A stretch of DNA of 64,000 bases from Paenibacillus sp. PK3_47 (GTDB lineage: Bacteria; Bacillota; Bacilli; Paenibacillales; Paenibacillaceae). The notes under the pieces were generated by a model that saw only the letters and a list, made by a program, of their open reading frames with translations, had not been told where the DNA came from and ran no database searches. The position numbers were made by a program, and so were the translations under genes. How positions within the stretch are numbered: the stretch's first letter is position 1; each line of letters starts with the position of its first letter. Below, one piece after another: positions 1 to 8,637 of the stretch. The stretch lies in NCBI RefSeq assembly GCF_023520895.1, contig NZ_CP026029.1, positions 6,076,001 through 6,140,000 of the forward strand, read 5' to 3'.

Positions 1-2250
1 TGGGTGGAGCCGGATCTCAACATTCCTTCAGGTGAATCCCTGGTGAGGCAGCTGCTGTACGGGCGGGCCTTCTATGACCGGGAATTCGGCAAAAACTCAC
101 GGGTAGAGTGGCTCCCGGATACCTTTGGATACTGCGCCTCGCTGCCGCAGCTGCTGAAGAAGTCCGGTGTGGACTATTTCATGACTACCAAAATGAACTG
201 GAACGATACGAACAGGTTCCCTTATGATCTTTTTTACTGGCAGGGGATTGACGGCACCAAGGTGCTGTCCTATCTGAATCACGGTCTGAATGAGGATACG
301 GCTCCGGCCGATGTGTCTGAACACTGGAACAGCTTCCGGCAGAAAAAAGTCCATCCCGAGCAAATGCTGCTGTACGGTTACGGGGACGGGGGCGGCGGTG
401 TTACGCGTGAAATGCTGGAGACTGTGGAACGATCCGGCAGCCTGCCGGGACTGCCGGGCAGCCGGTTCAGCACTGCGCATGAGTTCTTTGACGGAATCAG
501 GGACGCTGCGCCGCCGCTTCCGGTCTGGTCGGGAGATATGTATCTGGAGCTGCATAGAGGAACCTATACAACCCACGGGCAGAATAAGCGGTGGAACCGG
601 AAAGCCGAAGCGCTCTACCGGGAGACGGAAATCTGGAACACGCTGTCGTATCTCTCAGGTGCTGCGGAACTTGCAGAATGCGCGAGTACACAGCACGGAG
701 AGCTGCAGGAAGGCTGGAACCTGCTGCTGCTGAACCAGTTCCATGACATCATACCGGGAACTTCCATTCCGGAGGTATATGTTAAGTCGAAGTCACATTA
801 CGAAGAAATATTCGGGCGCGGAGAACGGGTGCGTGCTGCTGTATTGAACCGTCTTGAAAAGTCCATAGATACCCAAGGTGAGGGCATACCGGTCATTCTG
901 TTCAACAGCCTGTCCTGGGAGCGCCGGGATGCTGCCGCATTGACTGGAGGCAAAGAGCTTACAGGCCTGCTTCCTTATGATGATCAAGGGGTTCTTTTGC
1001 CTTCCGATCTGCTTCCGTACAAGGACGGTTACGCCATGTATATCTCTGCAGGTACTGTGCCTTCAATGGGATACCGGACCGTATGGCTGAGGCCTGAACC
1101 ATCCGCCGGTTCATGCAGCCATGCGGGTGGCCAGGCAGCGGGGACCTTGGAACAGGCTGAAGAGCGCGCTTTGCCCGTTTCCGTACCGGAGCAATGGGAG
1201 ACCGCTCATTACCGGCTTGCCTTCGATACTGAAGGACGCATTGTATCCTGGCTGGATAAGAGCTGCGGGCGTGAGCTGGTTGAAGCGGGCGGAGCAGCCA
1301 ATCATCTGCAGCTGTTCCACGACCGTCCGACGGTCTGGGATGCCTGGGATATCGATCCGCATTTCGGGGAGCAGCCGGCTGCGGAAGCCGTACTGCTCTC
1401 AAGCGAGGTTCTGCTCCAGGGCCAGACCCGGGATGTGCTGCGGATGTCCTGGCAGCTGAATCACTCTTTGATCGAGCAGCAGATTATTTTCCACCGGGAT
1501 TCACGGCGTGTCGATTTTGAGACCCGGGTGGACTGGCGCGAGGAACATAAGCTGCTCAAGGCTGCTTTTCCTGTACAAATTCTATCATCCAAGGCTGTCT
1601 ACGAGATTCCGTTTGGCAGCATCGAACGGCCGACTCATACGAATACAAGCTGGGAACAGGCGCAGTTGGAGGTATGCGGACACCGCTGGGCCGATCTGTC
1701 TGAGGGAGGGTATGGCGTCAGCCTGCTGAACGACTGCAAATACGGCTATGACATCAAAGGAAATACACTGCGCCTGTCACTGCTCCGTGCTCCCCGCTGG
1801 CCGGATTCCTCTACTGATATAGGGATTCATGAGTTTACGTATTCGCTTTTGCCTCATCAGGGGGACTGGCGGGAGGGAGGCGTTGTACGGGAAGGCTTTG
1901 TGCTCAACCAGCCGCTGTATGCGCATATTGCAGAGGCACATGACGGAGTCATGCCGTCCAGCCGTTCCCTGCTGGAATTGAAGGGCAATCATACGATCAT
2001 TGATGCGCTGAAAATGGCGGAGGACGCAAGCGGAGCTGTAATCCGCATGTATGAATCCGGCGGCGGACGGGAGAATGTGCTCCTGACCCTGCCCGGAAAT
2101 TCACAGGTTCCTGATGGCAGGTTCACCGTAGAGGAGACGAATCTGATGGAGCAGCCGGAAGCTGCTCAGGGTATTGAAGTGGAGGAAGAGGGGATTTCCC
2201 GGACCTTTACGCCTTACGAAGTGGTTACTTTAAGGGTAGGCCAGGAATAA
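1..2250 (+). CDS. Alpha-mannosidase, glycoside hydrolase family 38 (5' end outside window)
   Basis: The reading frame is open from base 1, so the N-terminus lies upstream; about 749 residues are visible. The first residues, WVEPDLNIPSGESLVRQ, match the conserved early part of the GH38 catalytic domain. WLPDTFGYC follows, whose Asp (bases 118-120) is at the position of the family nucleophile. The rest has the helical middle domain (LNQFHDIIPGTSIPEVY) and the long C-terminal beta-sandwich region. GH38 enzymes remove terminal alpha-mannose from glycans. No membrane segment is seen in the visible part, so it is probably cytoplasmic and acts on oligosaccharides taken up by the importer encoded just downstream. 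It ends at TAA and is followed by a strong terminator, so the importer operon has its own promoter. The exact mannoside is unknown. Confidence 0.93.
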   Translation, partial: WVEPDLNIPSGESLVRQLLYGRAFYDREFGKNSRVEWLPDTFGYCASLPQLLKKSGVDYFMTTKMNWNDTNRFPYDLFYWQGIDGTKVLSYLNHGLNEDTAPADVSEHWNSFRQKKVHPEQMLLYGYGDGGGGVTREMLETVERSGSLPGLPGSRFSTAHEFFDGIRDAAPPLPVWSGDMYLELHRGTYTTHGQNKRWNRKAEALYRETEIWNTLSYLSGAAELAECASTQHGELQEGWNLLLLNQFHDIIPGTSIPEVYVKSKSHYEEIFGRGERVRAAVLNRLEKSIDTQGEGIPVILFNSLSWERRDAAALTGGKELTGLLPYDDQGVLLPSDLLPYKDGYAMYISAGTVPSMGYRTVWLRPEPSAGSCSHAGGQAAGTLEQAEERALPVSVPEQWETAHYRLAFDTEGRIVSWLDKSCGRELVEAGGAANHLQLFHDRPTVWDAWDIDPHFGEQPAAEAVLLSSEVLLQGQTRDVLRMSWQLNHSLIEQQIIFHRDSRRVDFETRVDWREEHKLLKAAFPVQILSSKAVYEIPFGSIERPTHTNTSWEQAQLEVCGHRWADLSEGGYGVSLLNDCKYGYDIKGNTLRLSLLRAPRWPDSSTDIGIHEFTYSLLPHQGDWREGGVVREGFVLNQPLYAHIAEAHDGVMPSSRSLLELKGNHTIIDALKMAEDASGAVIRMYESGGGRENVLLTLPGNSQVPDGRFTVEETNLMEQPEAAQGIEVEEEGISRTFTPYEVVTLRVGQE

Positions 2251-2284
2251 GCATTTTGCGATTGGAAAATACCGTTATGACAAC

Positions 2285-2332
2285 AGGAGCGTCCTGCAGG
2301 CCGAACATCGGCTGCTTGGGCGCTCCTTTTTC
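2285..2332 (+). terminator. Rho-independent terminator after the GH38 gene
   Basis: AGGAGCGTCC (2285-2294) pairs with GGGCGCTCCT (2318-2327) with one G-U pair. An inner stem GCAGGCCGA/TCGGCTGC extends it, and a T run follows. Confidence 0.88.
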
Positions 2333-2352
2333 GTATTGGTGATCTGTGAAAA

Positions 2353-2420
2353 GTGGATAGATTTATCCACCCGGATTGTAGATTCATGGGATACGTAAAA
2401 AATCCCGGCCTTGCTACAAT
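2353..2420 (+). promoter_or_regulatory. Promoter and palindrome before the first sugar-binding lipoprotein
   Basis: A perfect palindrome GTGGATAGATTTATCCAC lies at 2353-2370 (7-bp arms, 4-bp loop). A -10 like TACAAT lies at 2415-2420, and no good -35 is visible 17 bp upstream, which fits an activator-dependent promoter. The same arrangement (GTGGGTAGATTTCTCCAC, then TACAAT) recurs before the duplicate gene at 15747 with nearly the same spacing, so it is a candidate operator. The regulator is not identified; the YesN-like protein at 12136-13788 is the obvious candidate. Confidence 0.5.
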
Positions 2421-2477
2421 ACAAGTAGGTTCAGAAGAATATGCGTACGAATTCTAAATCAGGGGAGTGCATAAAGG

Positions 2478-4001
2478 ATGAGAAGAACAGGACGTTCACT
2501 GATCGGTTCGCTGGTAACGGCTTTTGCCCTGGCCGGAACACTGGCAGGCTGCAGCGGAGGGAACAATGGGAATAACGGGAACACGAGCGCCGGCAGCCCG
2601 GCAGCCGATCCCACCGCAGCCGCTACCGCCAAGCCGGCCGAAGTGCAGAAGGTTAATTTCTCGATTGTGTCCGCAAGACCCGGAGATGAAGCTTTCTATA
2701 AAGAACAAATGGATTTGTTCATGAAAGACAATCCCGACGTAAAAGTCACCGTCATCGCCAATCCGACCGAGCAGTATAACAATGCGCTTCAGCTGTCTTT
2801 TGCCGCAAACGAGGGTCCGGACTTGTTCTTTATCGAAGGCGGCCAGCCGCAGGCGCGTACGGTCTATGACAATCACTGGGTGGAGCCGCTGGACAGCTAT
2901 ATGGACGACGACTTTCTCGCCCGGTTTCCCGAAGGCGCTTTCAGCCGCACCAGCCAGACCCGGGTGAACGGGGAGGTCATCGGGATTCCGGTGCGGGACC
3001 CGCGTTTTGACAAGGTGAGACCGCTCTATTACAACGCGGATATCCTGGAGCAATACGGCTTCAGCGAGCCGCCAAAGACGCACAGCGAGTTCACAGCAAT
3101 GGCAACGAAGATAACCCAGGAGGGGAAAGGCAAGGTCTACGGCTTTGCGATGATGGGCAAGGCGCCGGCGGTGTTCGGGCTGACGGTTTCCGGCCTCGGC
3201 TCGGGACTGGAGGGCGGCGTGATCGGTTATGAAGGCAACACGATCATCAATCTGCTGAGCGGGCAGTTCTCCTCCAAGTCGGCGACACCGGTCGTTGAGA
3301 TGCTGCGGCAGCTGAATGCGCAGAAGATTGTGGCACCGGGCTGGGAGAACTGGGATACGGCGCAGATGCACCAGCAGTTCGCCGCCGGCCGGGTAGCGAT
3401 GTTCATCGGGGCCGCCTGGCAGGCGGAGGAAATCCGCAAGCTGAACGAGGGGATTGATATGGGCATTGCAGCAGCCCCTGTACCGGATGACGGACGCAAA
3501 GGCTACCGGGATACACCGACGATTGCCGAGCCGCGGTATGCCATGAGCGCACAGTCCGAAGTAAAAGAAGCCGCGTGGAAAGTGCTTAACTTCCTGGGCT
3601 CCGTGGAGTTTGAGCGGGCGAATTATGAATATGCCAAGGAGCTGGTCGTCATGCCGGAAGCGATGGAAGGGATCGAAATGTCGCCCGATATGCAGGCGAT
3701 TGTGAAGGTGATGGATGAGACGATCCGCATGACCCCGGCGATCAATACGAAGAACCAGAACTATGACCAGTTCTCGAAGAATATCAGCGACGCCATGCCG
3801 AAGCCGAAGATTCAGGAGGTCTTCCTGAAGGCCGTCATGGAGAATGCAGACCCTGTGCCGCTAGCAGAAAGCTATGACCAGAAGGCGAATGCGGTCATCG
3901 ATGAGCAGATTAAGATTGCCAACGAGGGGGGCATTGCGTTTACCCGTGAAGATATGAAATATCCCGACTGGGACCCGATGCAGGATTACATTGTGGAGTA
4001 G
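2478..4001 (+). CDS. Sugar ABC transporter substrate-binding lipoprotein (copy 1)
   Basis: This 507-residue extracellular sugar-binding protein (family 1, MalE/UgpB type) captures an oligosaccharide for the two permeases that follow. The N-terminus is a lipoprotein signal with lipobox LAGC and lipidated Cys25, then a Gly/Asn/Ala/Thr-rich linker to about residue 55. The mature domain has typical family patterns such as YNNALQLSFAANEGPDLFF and the C-terminal AAWKVLNFL. AGGGGAG lies 10 nt before the ATG. No ATP-binding subunit is encoded nearby, as is common for these importers, which share a remote MsmX-like ATPase (established knowledge). The protein differs from the copy at 15747-17270 at only seven residues. 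Confidence 0.93.
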   Translation: MRRTGRSLIGSLVTAFALAGTLAGCSGGNNGNNGNTSAGSPAADPTAAATAKPAEVQKVNFSIVSARPGDEAFYKEQMDLFMKDNPDVKVTVIANPTEQYNNALQLSFAANEGPDLFFIEGGQPQARTVYDNHWVEPLDSYMDDDFLARFPEGAFSRTSQTRVNGEVIGIPVRDPRFDKVRPLYYNADILEQYGFSEPPKTHSEFTAMATKITQEGKGKVYGFAMMGKAPAVFGLTVSGLGSGLEGGVIGYEGNTIINLLSGQFSSKSATPVVEMLRQLNAQKIVAPGWENWDTAQMHQQFAAGRVAMFIGAAWQAEEIRKLNEGIDMGIAAAPVPDDGRKGYRDTPTIAEPRYAMSAQSEVKEAAWKVLNFLGSVEFERANYEYAKELVVMPEAMEGIEMSPDMQAIVKVMDETIRMTPAINTKNQNYDQFSKNISDAMPKPKIQEVFLKAVMENADPVPLAESYDQKANAVIDEQIKIANEGGIAFTREDMKYPDWDPMQDYIVE

Positions 4002-4055
4002 CACTGCTGATACAGGCAGCTGAAAGGCTATAGAAATAGTACAGGAGTGATGCAG

Positions 4056-5036
4056 ATGACCTACGGTACCAAGCCGCAAATGGCGATGCCCGGCGGACAC
4101 AGAGAGCTTTCCAAAAGATCCGAGCTGTTCAAACAGATCAAAAAGCACCGTTTTCATTATCTTTTTGTTCTTCCTATGCTGGTATTCTTCGGCGCCTTCA
4201 CCGTATGGCCGATGGTTGCGAGCTGGTATTATTCCTTTTTTAACTGGGACGGCATCGGCTGGCCTACGGATTTCATCGGACTGGGCAATTTCGTGGAGGT
4301 GGGCTCCGATCCGGGGTTCTGGAATGCTTTTGTGAACACCTTTGCTTTTGCCTTGACCCATGTGCTGATCCAGATGCCGCTCGCGCTGATTGTAGCCGTT
4401 ATTCTGAACAACCAGTTTCTGGCCGGCAAAAATGTCTACAGGCTGCTGCTGTTTGTTCCGGTCATTTCCACTACGGCAGTTATCGGGGTGATCTTCTCGA
4501 TCCTGCTTAATCCGCTGGGGGGCGCAATTAATGAGATGCTGATGGGCACGGGCCTGTTGAAGGAGCCGATCAATTTCCTGGGCTCTACCAAAACAGCCCT
4601 GCCGACACTCCTTGCGGTCTCTGTCTGGAAAAGCTTCGGTACACCGATGATTTACTGGCTGGCCGGACTGCAGACCATTCCCGGGGAGCTGTATGAAGCG
4701 GCCAAAATCGACGGTGCAGGCAAGGTGCAGAGCTTCTTCCGCATTACGATTCCGATGCTGCTCCCGATCGGCCTGGTCATCATGCTGCTTACCTTTATCA
4801 ACAACCTCGATCCGTTTGATCTGGTCCGGACCATGACAGAAGGCGGGCCGGTCAAAGCAACCGATGTGGTACAGACGTACATTTTCCGGTATGCATTTGA
4901 GCCTGAGAGCGGTTCCTCGCGGTACGGCTTTGCGTCGGCTGCTGGCATTCTGTTCAGTCTGGCGGTCCTTGTATTTGTTATCATTCAGGCGCTGGTGGGC
5001 AAAGCGGTCCGCAAGCCCGGCCCGAAAGGAGAGTGA
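4056..5036 (+). CDS. Sugar ABC transporter permease, MalF/UgpA type
   Basis: This integral membrane permease of about 326 residues has six predicted membrane segments, the first near residues 30-50 (HYLFVLPMLVFFGAF). The EAA loop that contacts the ATPase is clear: YEAAKIDGAGKVQSFFRITI. I chose ATG 4056 because AGGAG (4043-4047) is 8 nt upstream; GTG 4047 and ATG 4050 are too close to it. It lies 54 bp after the lipoprotein gene and 6 bp before the second permease gene, so the three form one operon. Confidence 0.92.
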   Translation: MTYGTKPQMAMPGGHRELSKRSELFKQIKKHRFHYLFVLPMLVFFGAFTVWPMVASWYYSFFNWDGIGWPTDFIGLGNFVEVGSDPGFWNAFVNTFAFALTHVLIQMPLALIVAVILNNQFLAGKNVYRLLLFVPVISTTAVIGVIFSILLNPLGGAINEMLMGTGLLKEPINFLGSTKTALPTLLAVSVWKSFGTPMIYWLAGLQTIPGELYEAAKIDGAGKVQSFFRITIPMLLPIGLVIMLLTFINNLDPFDLVRTMTEGGPVKATDVVQTYIFRYAFEPESGSSRYGFASAAGILFSLAVLVFVIIQALVGKAVRKPGPKGE

Positions 5037-5042
5037 GTCCGG

Positions 5043-5879
5043 ATGTACTGGTTATCCCGTCTATGGAAGCAGCTGCCCGTTCAGGCGGTGCTGCTCGTGT
5101 TCACCCTGATCTGGAGCTATCCGTTCATCTGGATTATCTCCTCTTCGTTCAAATCGCAAAGTGAAATGTTTCTCGGCGGAATCAATATCATCCCTAAAGA
5201 GCCTACCTTTGATAACTTCATCCGGGCCTGGGATTTGGCTAACTTTTATCAGTTCTTCTTCAATTCTGTGATCGTGACAGTCTCGGTTGTACTGATCGTG
5301 CTGGTCATTACCTCCATGGCCGGTTACGCGTTAGGCAGAGGGAATATGCCGGGCAAAAAAATCATCATGACCCTGCTGGTCGTCTCCATGTTTTTACCGA
5401 AGGGGTTCACGATTCTGCCGCTCTTTGAGCTGATCGTCGGCCTCGGCTTCAACAATACGCTGATGGGTGTCATTCTGGCAGAATCCGGCCCGTCCAAAAT
5501 TGTGTCCATTCTGCTGTTCATCGGCTATTTCTCATCCTTGCCGAAAGAGATGGAGGAGTCCGCGACGATTGACGGCGCCGGTTATTTCCGGATGTTCTTC
5601 AGCATCATGCTGCCGCTGTCCAAACCGATTCTCGGGACGGTGACCATTTTCAGCTTCATCAACGCCTGGAATGCATTTTTTGTACCGCTGACCTTTACCT
5701 TAAGCAAACCTTCGCTTCGCACACTGGGTGTGGGGATGTACAATTTTTTCGGCACCAACAGTGTCGACTGGACGGGACTGGCGGCAGGCGCCTGCATGTC
5801 GGTCATTCCGATTATCATCGTATTCCTGTTCCTGCAGCGCTACTTTATTGAGGGCCTGGCAGGTTCAATCAAAGGTTAA
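5043..5879 (+). CDS. Sugar ABC transporter permease, MalG/UgpE type
   Basis: This 278-residue membrane protein is the second permease of the importer. It has about six hydrophobic segments (first at about 12-33, FTLIWSYPFIWIISSSF) and the EAA loop EESATIDGAGYFRMFFSI followed by MLPLSKPI. AAAGGAGAG overlaps the end of the previous gene and gives a good SD. This permease subfamily pairs with the MalF-type partner to form the channel. The next gene starts 38 bp later with its own SD, so transcription probably continues into it. Confidence 0.93.
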   Translation: MYWLSRLWKQLPVQAVLLVFTLIWSYPFIWIISSSFKSQSEMFLGGINIIPKEPTFDNFIRAWDLANFYQFFFNSVIVTVSVVLIVLVITSMAGYALGRGNMPGKKIIMTLLVVSMFLPKGFTILPLFELIVGLGFNNTLMGVILAESGPSKIVSILLFIGYFSSLPKEMEESATIDGAGYFRMFFSIMLPLSKPILGTVTIFSFINAWNAFFVPLTFTLSKPSLRTLGVGMYNFFGTNSVDWTGLAAGACMSVIPIIIVFLFLQRYFIEGLAGSIKG

Positions 5880-5917
5880 CCCGGCTCTGTACATTCAGTG
5901 AATTGGAGGACTTGAAC

Positions 5918-8587
5918 ATGAGTCAGCAAAAAACGCTCTGTACCGGAGTTCTGGTGATCGGCGGAGGAACTGCCGGCTGTGTTGCAGCCCTGGCGGCTGC
6001 CGGAGAGGGAGCAGCAGTTATTCTGGTAGAGAGTGACAGTGCGCTCGGCGGTGTGGCGACCCGGGGCGGTATTCACCGCTATTATTACGGATCACCCGGC
6101 GGGCTTCAGGAGACCATCGACCGCAGAGCCGAAGAGGCTGCCAAGATATTCGGCGGAGAGACAAAGGGATTTCATCCGGATGCCAAAAGGGTGGTTCTGG
6201 CTGAAATGTGTGCTGAATACGGCGTAAAGGTATATCTGGATTCGGTAGTGTACGAGGTGATTATGGAACAGAGCGATGTAACCGGGGTGCGGGTGCTTAC
6301 TCCGGAGGGCAGGCTGGATATAGAGGCTGAGGTTACCATCGATTGTACCGGAAATGCAAGCCTGGTAAGAATGGCCGGGGGCGGACTGAGGTACGGGCGT
6401 GAGCTGGACGGCATCTATCATAACTACTCGCTGATCCCGCGCAGATTGCATGAAGGGCAGATCGGGTACGACAATCTGGATGCGGGCTGGGTTGACCCTT
6501 ATGATCCGTGGGATGTATCCAGAGCTTTTATCCGCGGACGGGAAAGGATTAGGGAGGATTACGCGGCCGGCAGCCATTACTTCGCGGTCTCCTCCATGCT
6601 CGGAGTCCGGGAAGGGGGATTAATCAATGGCGACGCCGTGATTACAATGGACGATTACATTGAGGATACGCCCTCGCCGGAGATCATCTCCCGCAGCTAC
6701 TCCCATCTGGACAATCACGGGTTCGATACGGGCAATGAGAGTGACTTCAGCCAGCTATGGATTTCTGTACTGGGCTTGTTCGTAAAAGGCCTGTGGTGTG
6801 ATATTCCTTACGGTTCTCTGCTGCCTCAAGGAATAGGAAGGCTGCTTGTGGCAGGACGGTCGCTCTCGGTGGAACGGGATGTGGGCATGGGCGTCAGAAT
6901 GCAGAAGGACATGCACAAGGTAGGGGAAGCCGCCGGAACCGCGGCAGCGCTCAGTATCCGTAACGGATGCAGTCCGCGCAATCTGGACAGGTCTGTCCTG
7001 CAGGCACGGCTTGTGGAACGGAAAGTCATTGAGGCAAAGGATCTCCACAGGACGAAGGGCCGTAATCTCCAGTTCCGGCACGGGGCGCTTGCGGATGCAG
7101 ACAAAAGTCCAGCAGAGCTTGCATTAATGGTGCCGGAACTGCTGGATTACCTGGATACGGAAGAACGCTGGAAAGCAGTCTGGCTGCTGGCCGGACGCCG
7201 GGGGTCTGCCCCGGATCCGGATAAGGTGGCGGCGCTGGTGCAGCTTTTGCAGGAGGGAACCCGGGAGTCGAAGTTCTGCGCGGCCGTTATACTGTCGATG
7301 CTGGGCAGGCGGGAACCTGAGCCGTATCTGCTGGAACTGATTACTGCAAGAGAGAGCAGCAAGCTTGGCAACCATCCCAAATGCGTTCCTTTCTGGATCG
7401 CGTCCTTTATTCTGCTCGGTATGCTGAAAAGTACCTCAGCGCTGAAGGAAGCCAGGTCTGTGCTGGCAGAGCAGCCGTCTTCGGTCTTCAGCACATTCAT
7501 TCTTAATTATATCTCTGCAGTTACAGCAGAAATGACGAATGTTGAGCGTTCTATAATTGCAGCTGCAGTGAAGCAGTGGCTGGCTTCACCGGGACTGGGC
7601 AGTGACTACCGGATGCATGGGGAACGGCTGGAATCGCTGCGCTGGAGTCTTGAGCTGCGCGCGGCTGCCTTTTTGGCGGCATGCCCCGGGGAAGAAGAGA
7701 CGGTCCATACGCTAACTGCGAAGCGGTATGGCGATTCCCGCGGATTTGTCCGTAATGCTGTGCAGCGTCTGGTGCCGGAATATGCACCAGCAGCTCATGA
7801 AGGGGGGGAAGCCTGCCTCGGAGAATTTGAGGCCGCTGTAATCGGGGGGTCTGCAGCGGGCGTTCTCTGTGCGGCGGCGCTGTCCAGGCAGGGGAAACAG
7901 GTCGTGCTGCTCGAGAGCAGCAGCAGCCTGATGACCGAGGTCACCAGATCACGGCAGACTGTTTTTCCGGCACTATGGACACAGCAGGACGATGAACTGC
8001 TTGAGTTTGCTGAAGTACTGCGCGCTGCCGGCGCCTGGGACGGACAGCAGCTGGAGCCTGTGCTGGCGCAATTGGCAGCTGACCGCTTTTTGACAGAAGC
8101 AGGGGTCCGCATTCTCTTTGAAGTCCGACTGCTGGAGGAGCAGCTGCCGGAGCACGGCGGGGCTGTCCTTACAGTGGCCCATAAGGGCGGAACCGGTACC
8201 ATCAAAGCCGGTGAAATTATGAAATTCAGCAGTGAAAGCAGACCTGCCGCGGGGCCTGGCGGTACGATAACCTCCTTGCTGTTAGGCGTACCGGCTGAGG
8301 CGGAAACCTTTTATGAAATAAAGGGAGATCATGATGTGCTGCGCCTTCGTATCCGCCCGGGGTTTTATCCGGATGAGTCTTACCTTGATGTCCGCTGGCA
8401 CGGGGAAGCACGCCAAGAGAAGGCCTCCGGCGAAATTTACATGGTTCAAGCCATGAAGGAGCTGAGAAGCAGAGGCATTATTCCGGATTCTGCCGCCCTT
8501 GCTTACATTGCAGATCAGCCATGGGCTGGCAGCGGCCTTGAAAGGGGGGATACCTGCACGGACTGGAGCAGCGGCCTGCACAGATGA
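5918..8587 (+). CDS. FAD-dependent oxidoreductase with two Rossmann-type nucleotide-binding regions
   Basis: This protein of 889 residues has, at about residues 8-40, the dinucleotide motif VLVIGGGTAGCVAALAAA and then GGVATRGGIHRYYYG, typical of the FAD_oxidored family found near sugar-use genes. Residues of about 440-620 are a helical, leucine-rich stretch. Near residue 635 a second motif, AAVIGGSAAGVLCAAALSRQ, begins another FAD/NAD-binding-like region. The second copy has lost part of the usual pattern (GGSAAG, and LESSSSL where a glycine-rich stretch is expected), so it may not bind FAD. GGAGGA at 5905-5910 supports ATG 5918 over TTG 5903. The substrate is unknown; the operon position suggests oxidation of a sugar or sugar-linked compound. 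Confidence 0.82.
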   Translation: MSQQKTLCTGVLVIGGGTAGCVAALAAAGEGAAVILVESDSALGGVATRGGIHRYYYGSPGGLQETIDRRAEEAAKIFGGETKGFHPDAKRVVLAEMCAEYGVKVYLDSVVYEVIMEQSDVTGVRVLTPEGRLDIEAEVTIDCTGNASLVRMAGGGLRYGRELDGIYHNYSLIPRRLHEGQIGYDNLDAGWVDPYDPWDVSRAFIRGRERIREDYAAGSHYFAVSSMLGVREGGLINGDAVITMDDYIEDTPSPEIISRSYSHLDNHGFDTGNESDFSQLWISVLGLFVKGLWCDIPYGSLLPQGIGRLLVAGRSLSVERDVGMGVRMQKDMHKVGEAAGTAAALSIRNGCSPRNLDRSVLQARLVERKVIEAKDLHRTKGRNLQFRHGALADADKSPAELALMVPELLDYLDTEERWKAVWLLAGRRGSAPDPDKVAALVQLLQEGTRESKFCAAVILSMLGRREPEPYLLELITARESSKLGNHPKCVPFWIASFILLGMLKSTSALKEARSVLAEQPSSVFSTFILNYISAVTAEMTNVERSIIAAAVKQWLASPGLGSDYRMHGERLESLRWSLELRAAAFLAACPGEEETVHTLTAKRYGDSRGFVRNAVQRLVPEYAPAAHEGGEACLGEFEAAVIGGSAAGVLCAAALSRQGKQVVLLESSSSLMTEVTRSRQTVFPALWTQQDDELLEFAEVLRAAGAWDGQQLEPVLAQLAADRFLTEAGVRILFEVRLLEEQLPEHGGAVLTVAHKGGTGTIKAGEIMKFSSESRPAAGPGGTITSLLLGVPAEAETFYEIKGDHDVLRLRIRPGFYPDESYLDVRWHGEARQEKASGEIYMVQAMKELRSRGIIPDSAALAYIADQPWAGSGLERGDTCTDWSSGLHR

Positions 8588-8637
8588 AATATTGCAGAAG
8601 CTCAATCTTACCAATTTCAGAGAAGGAGTGACTATTC

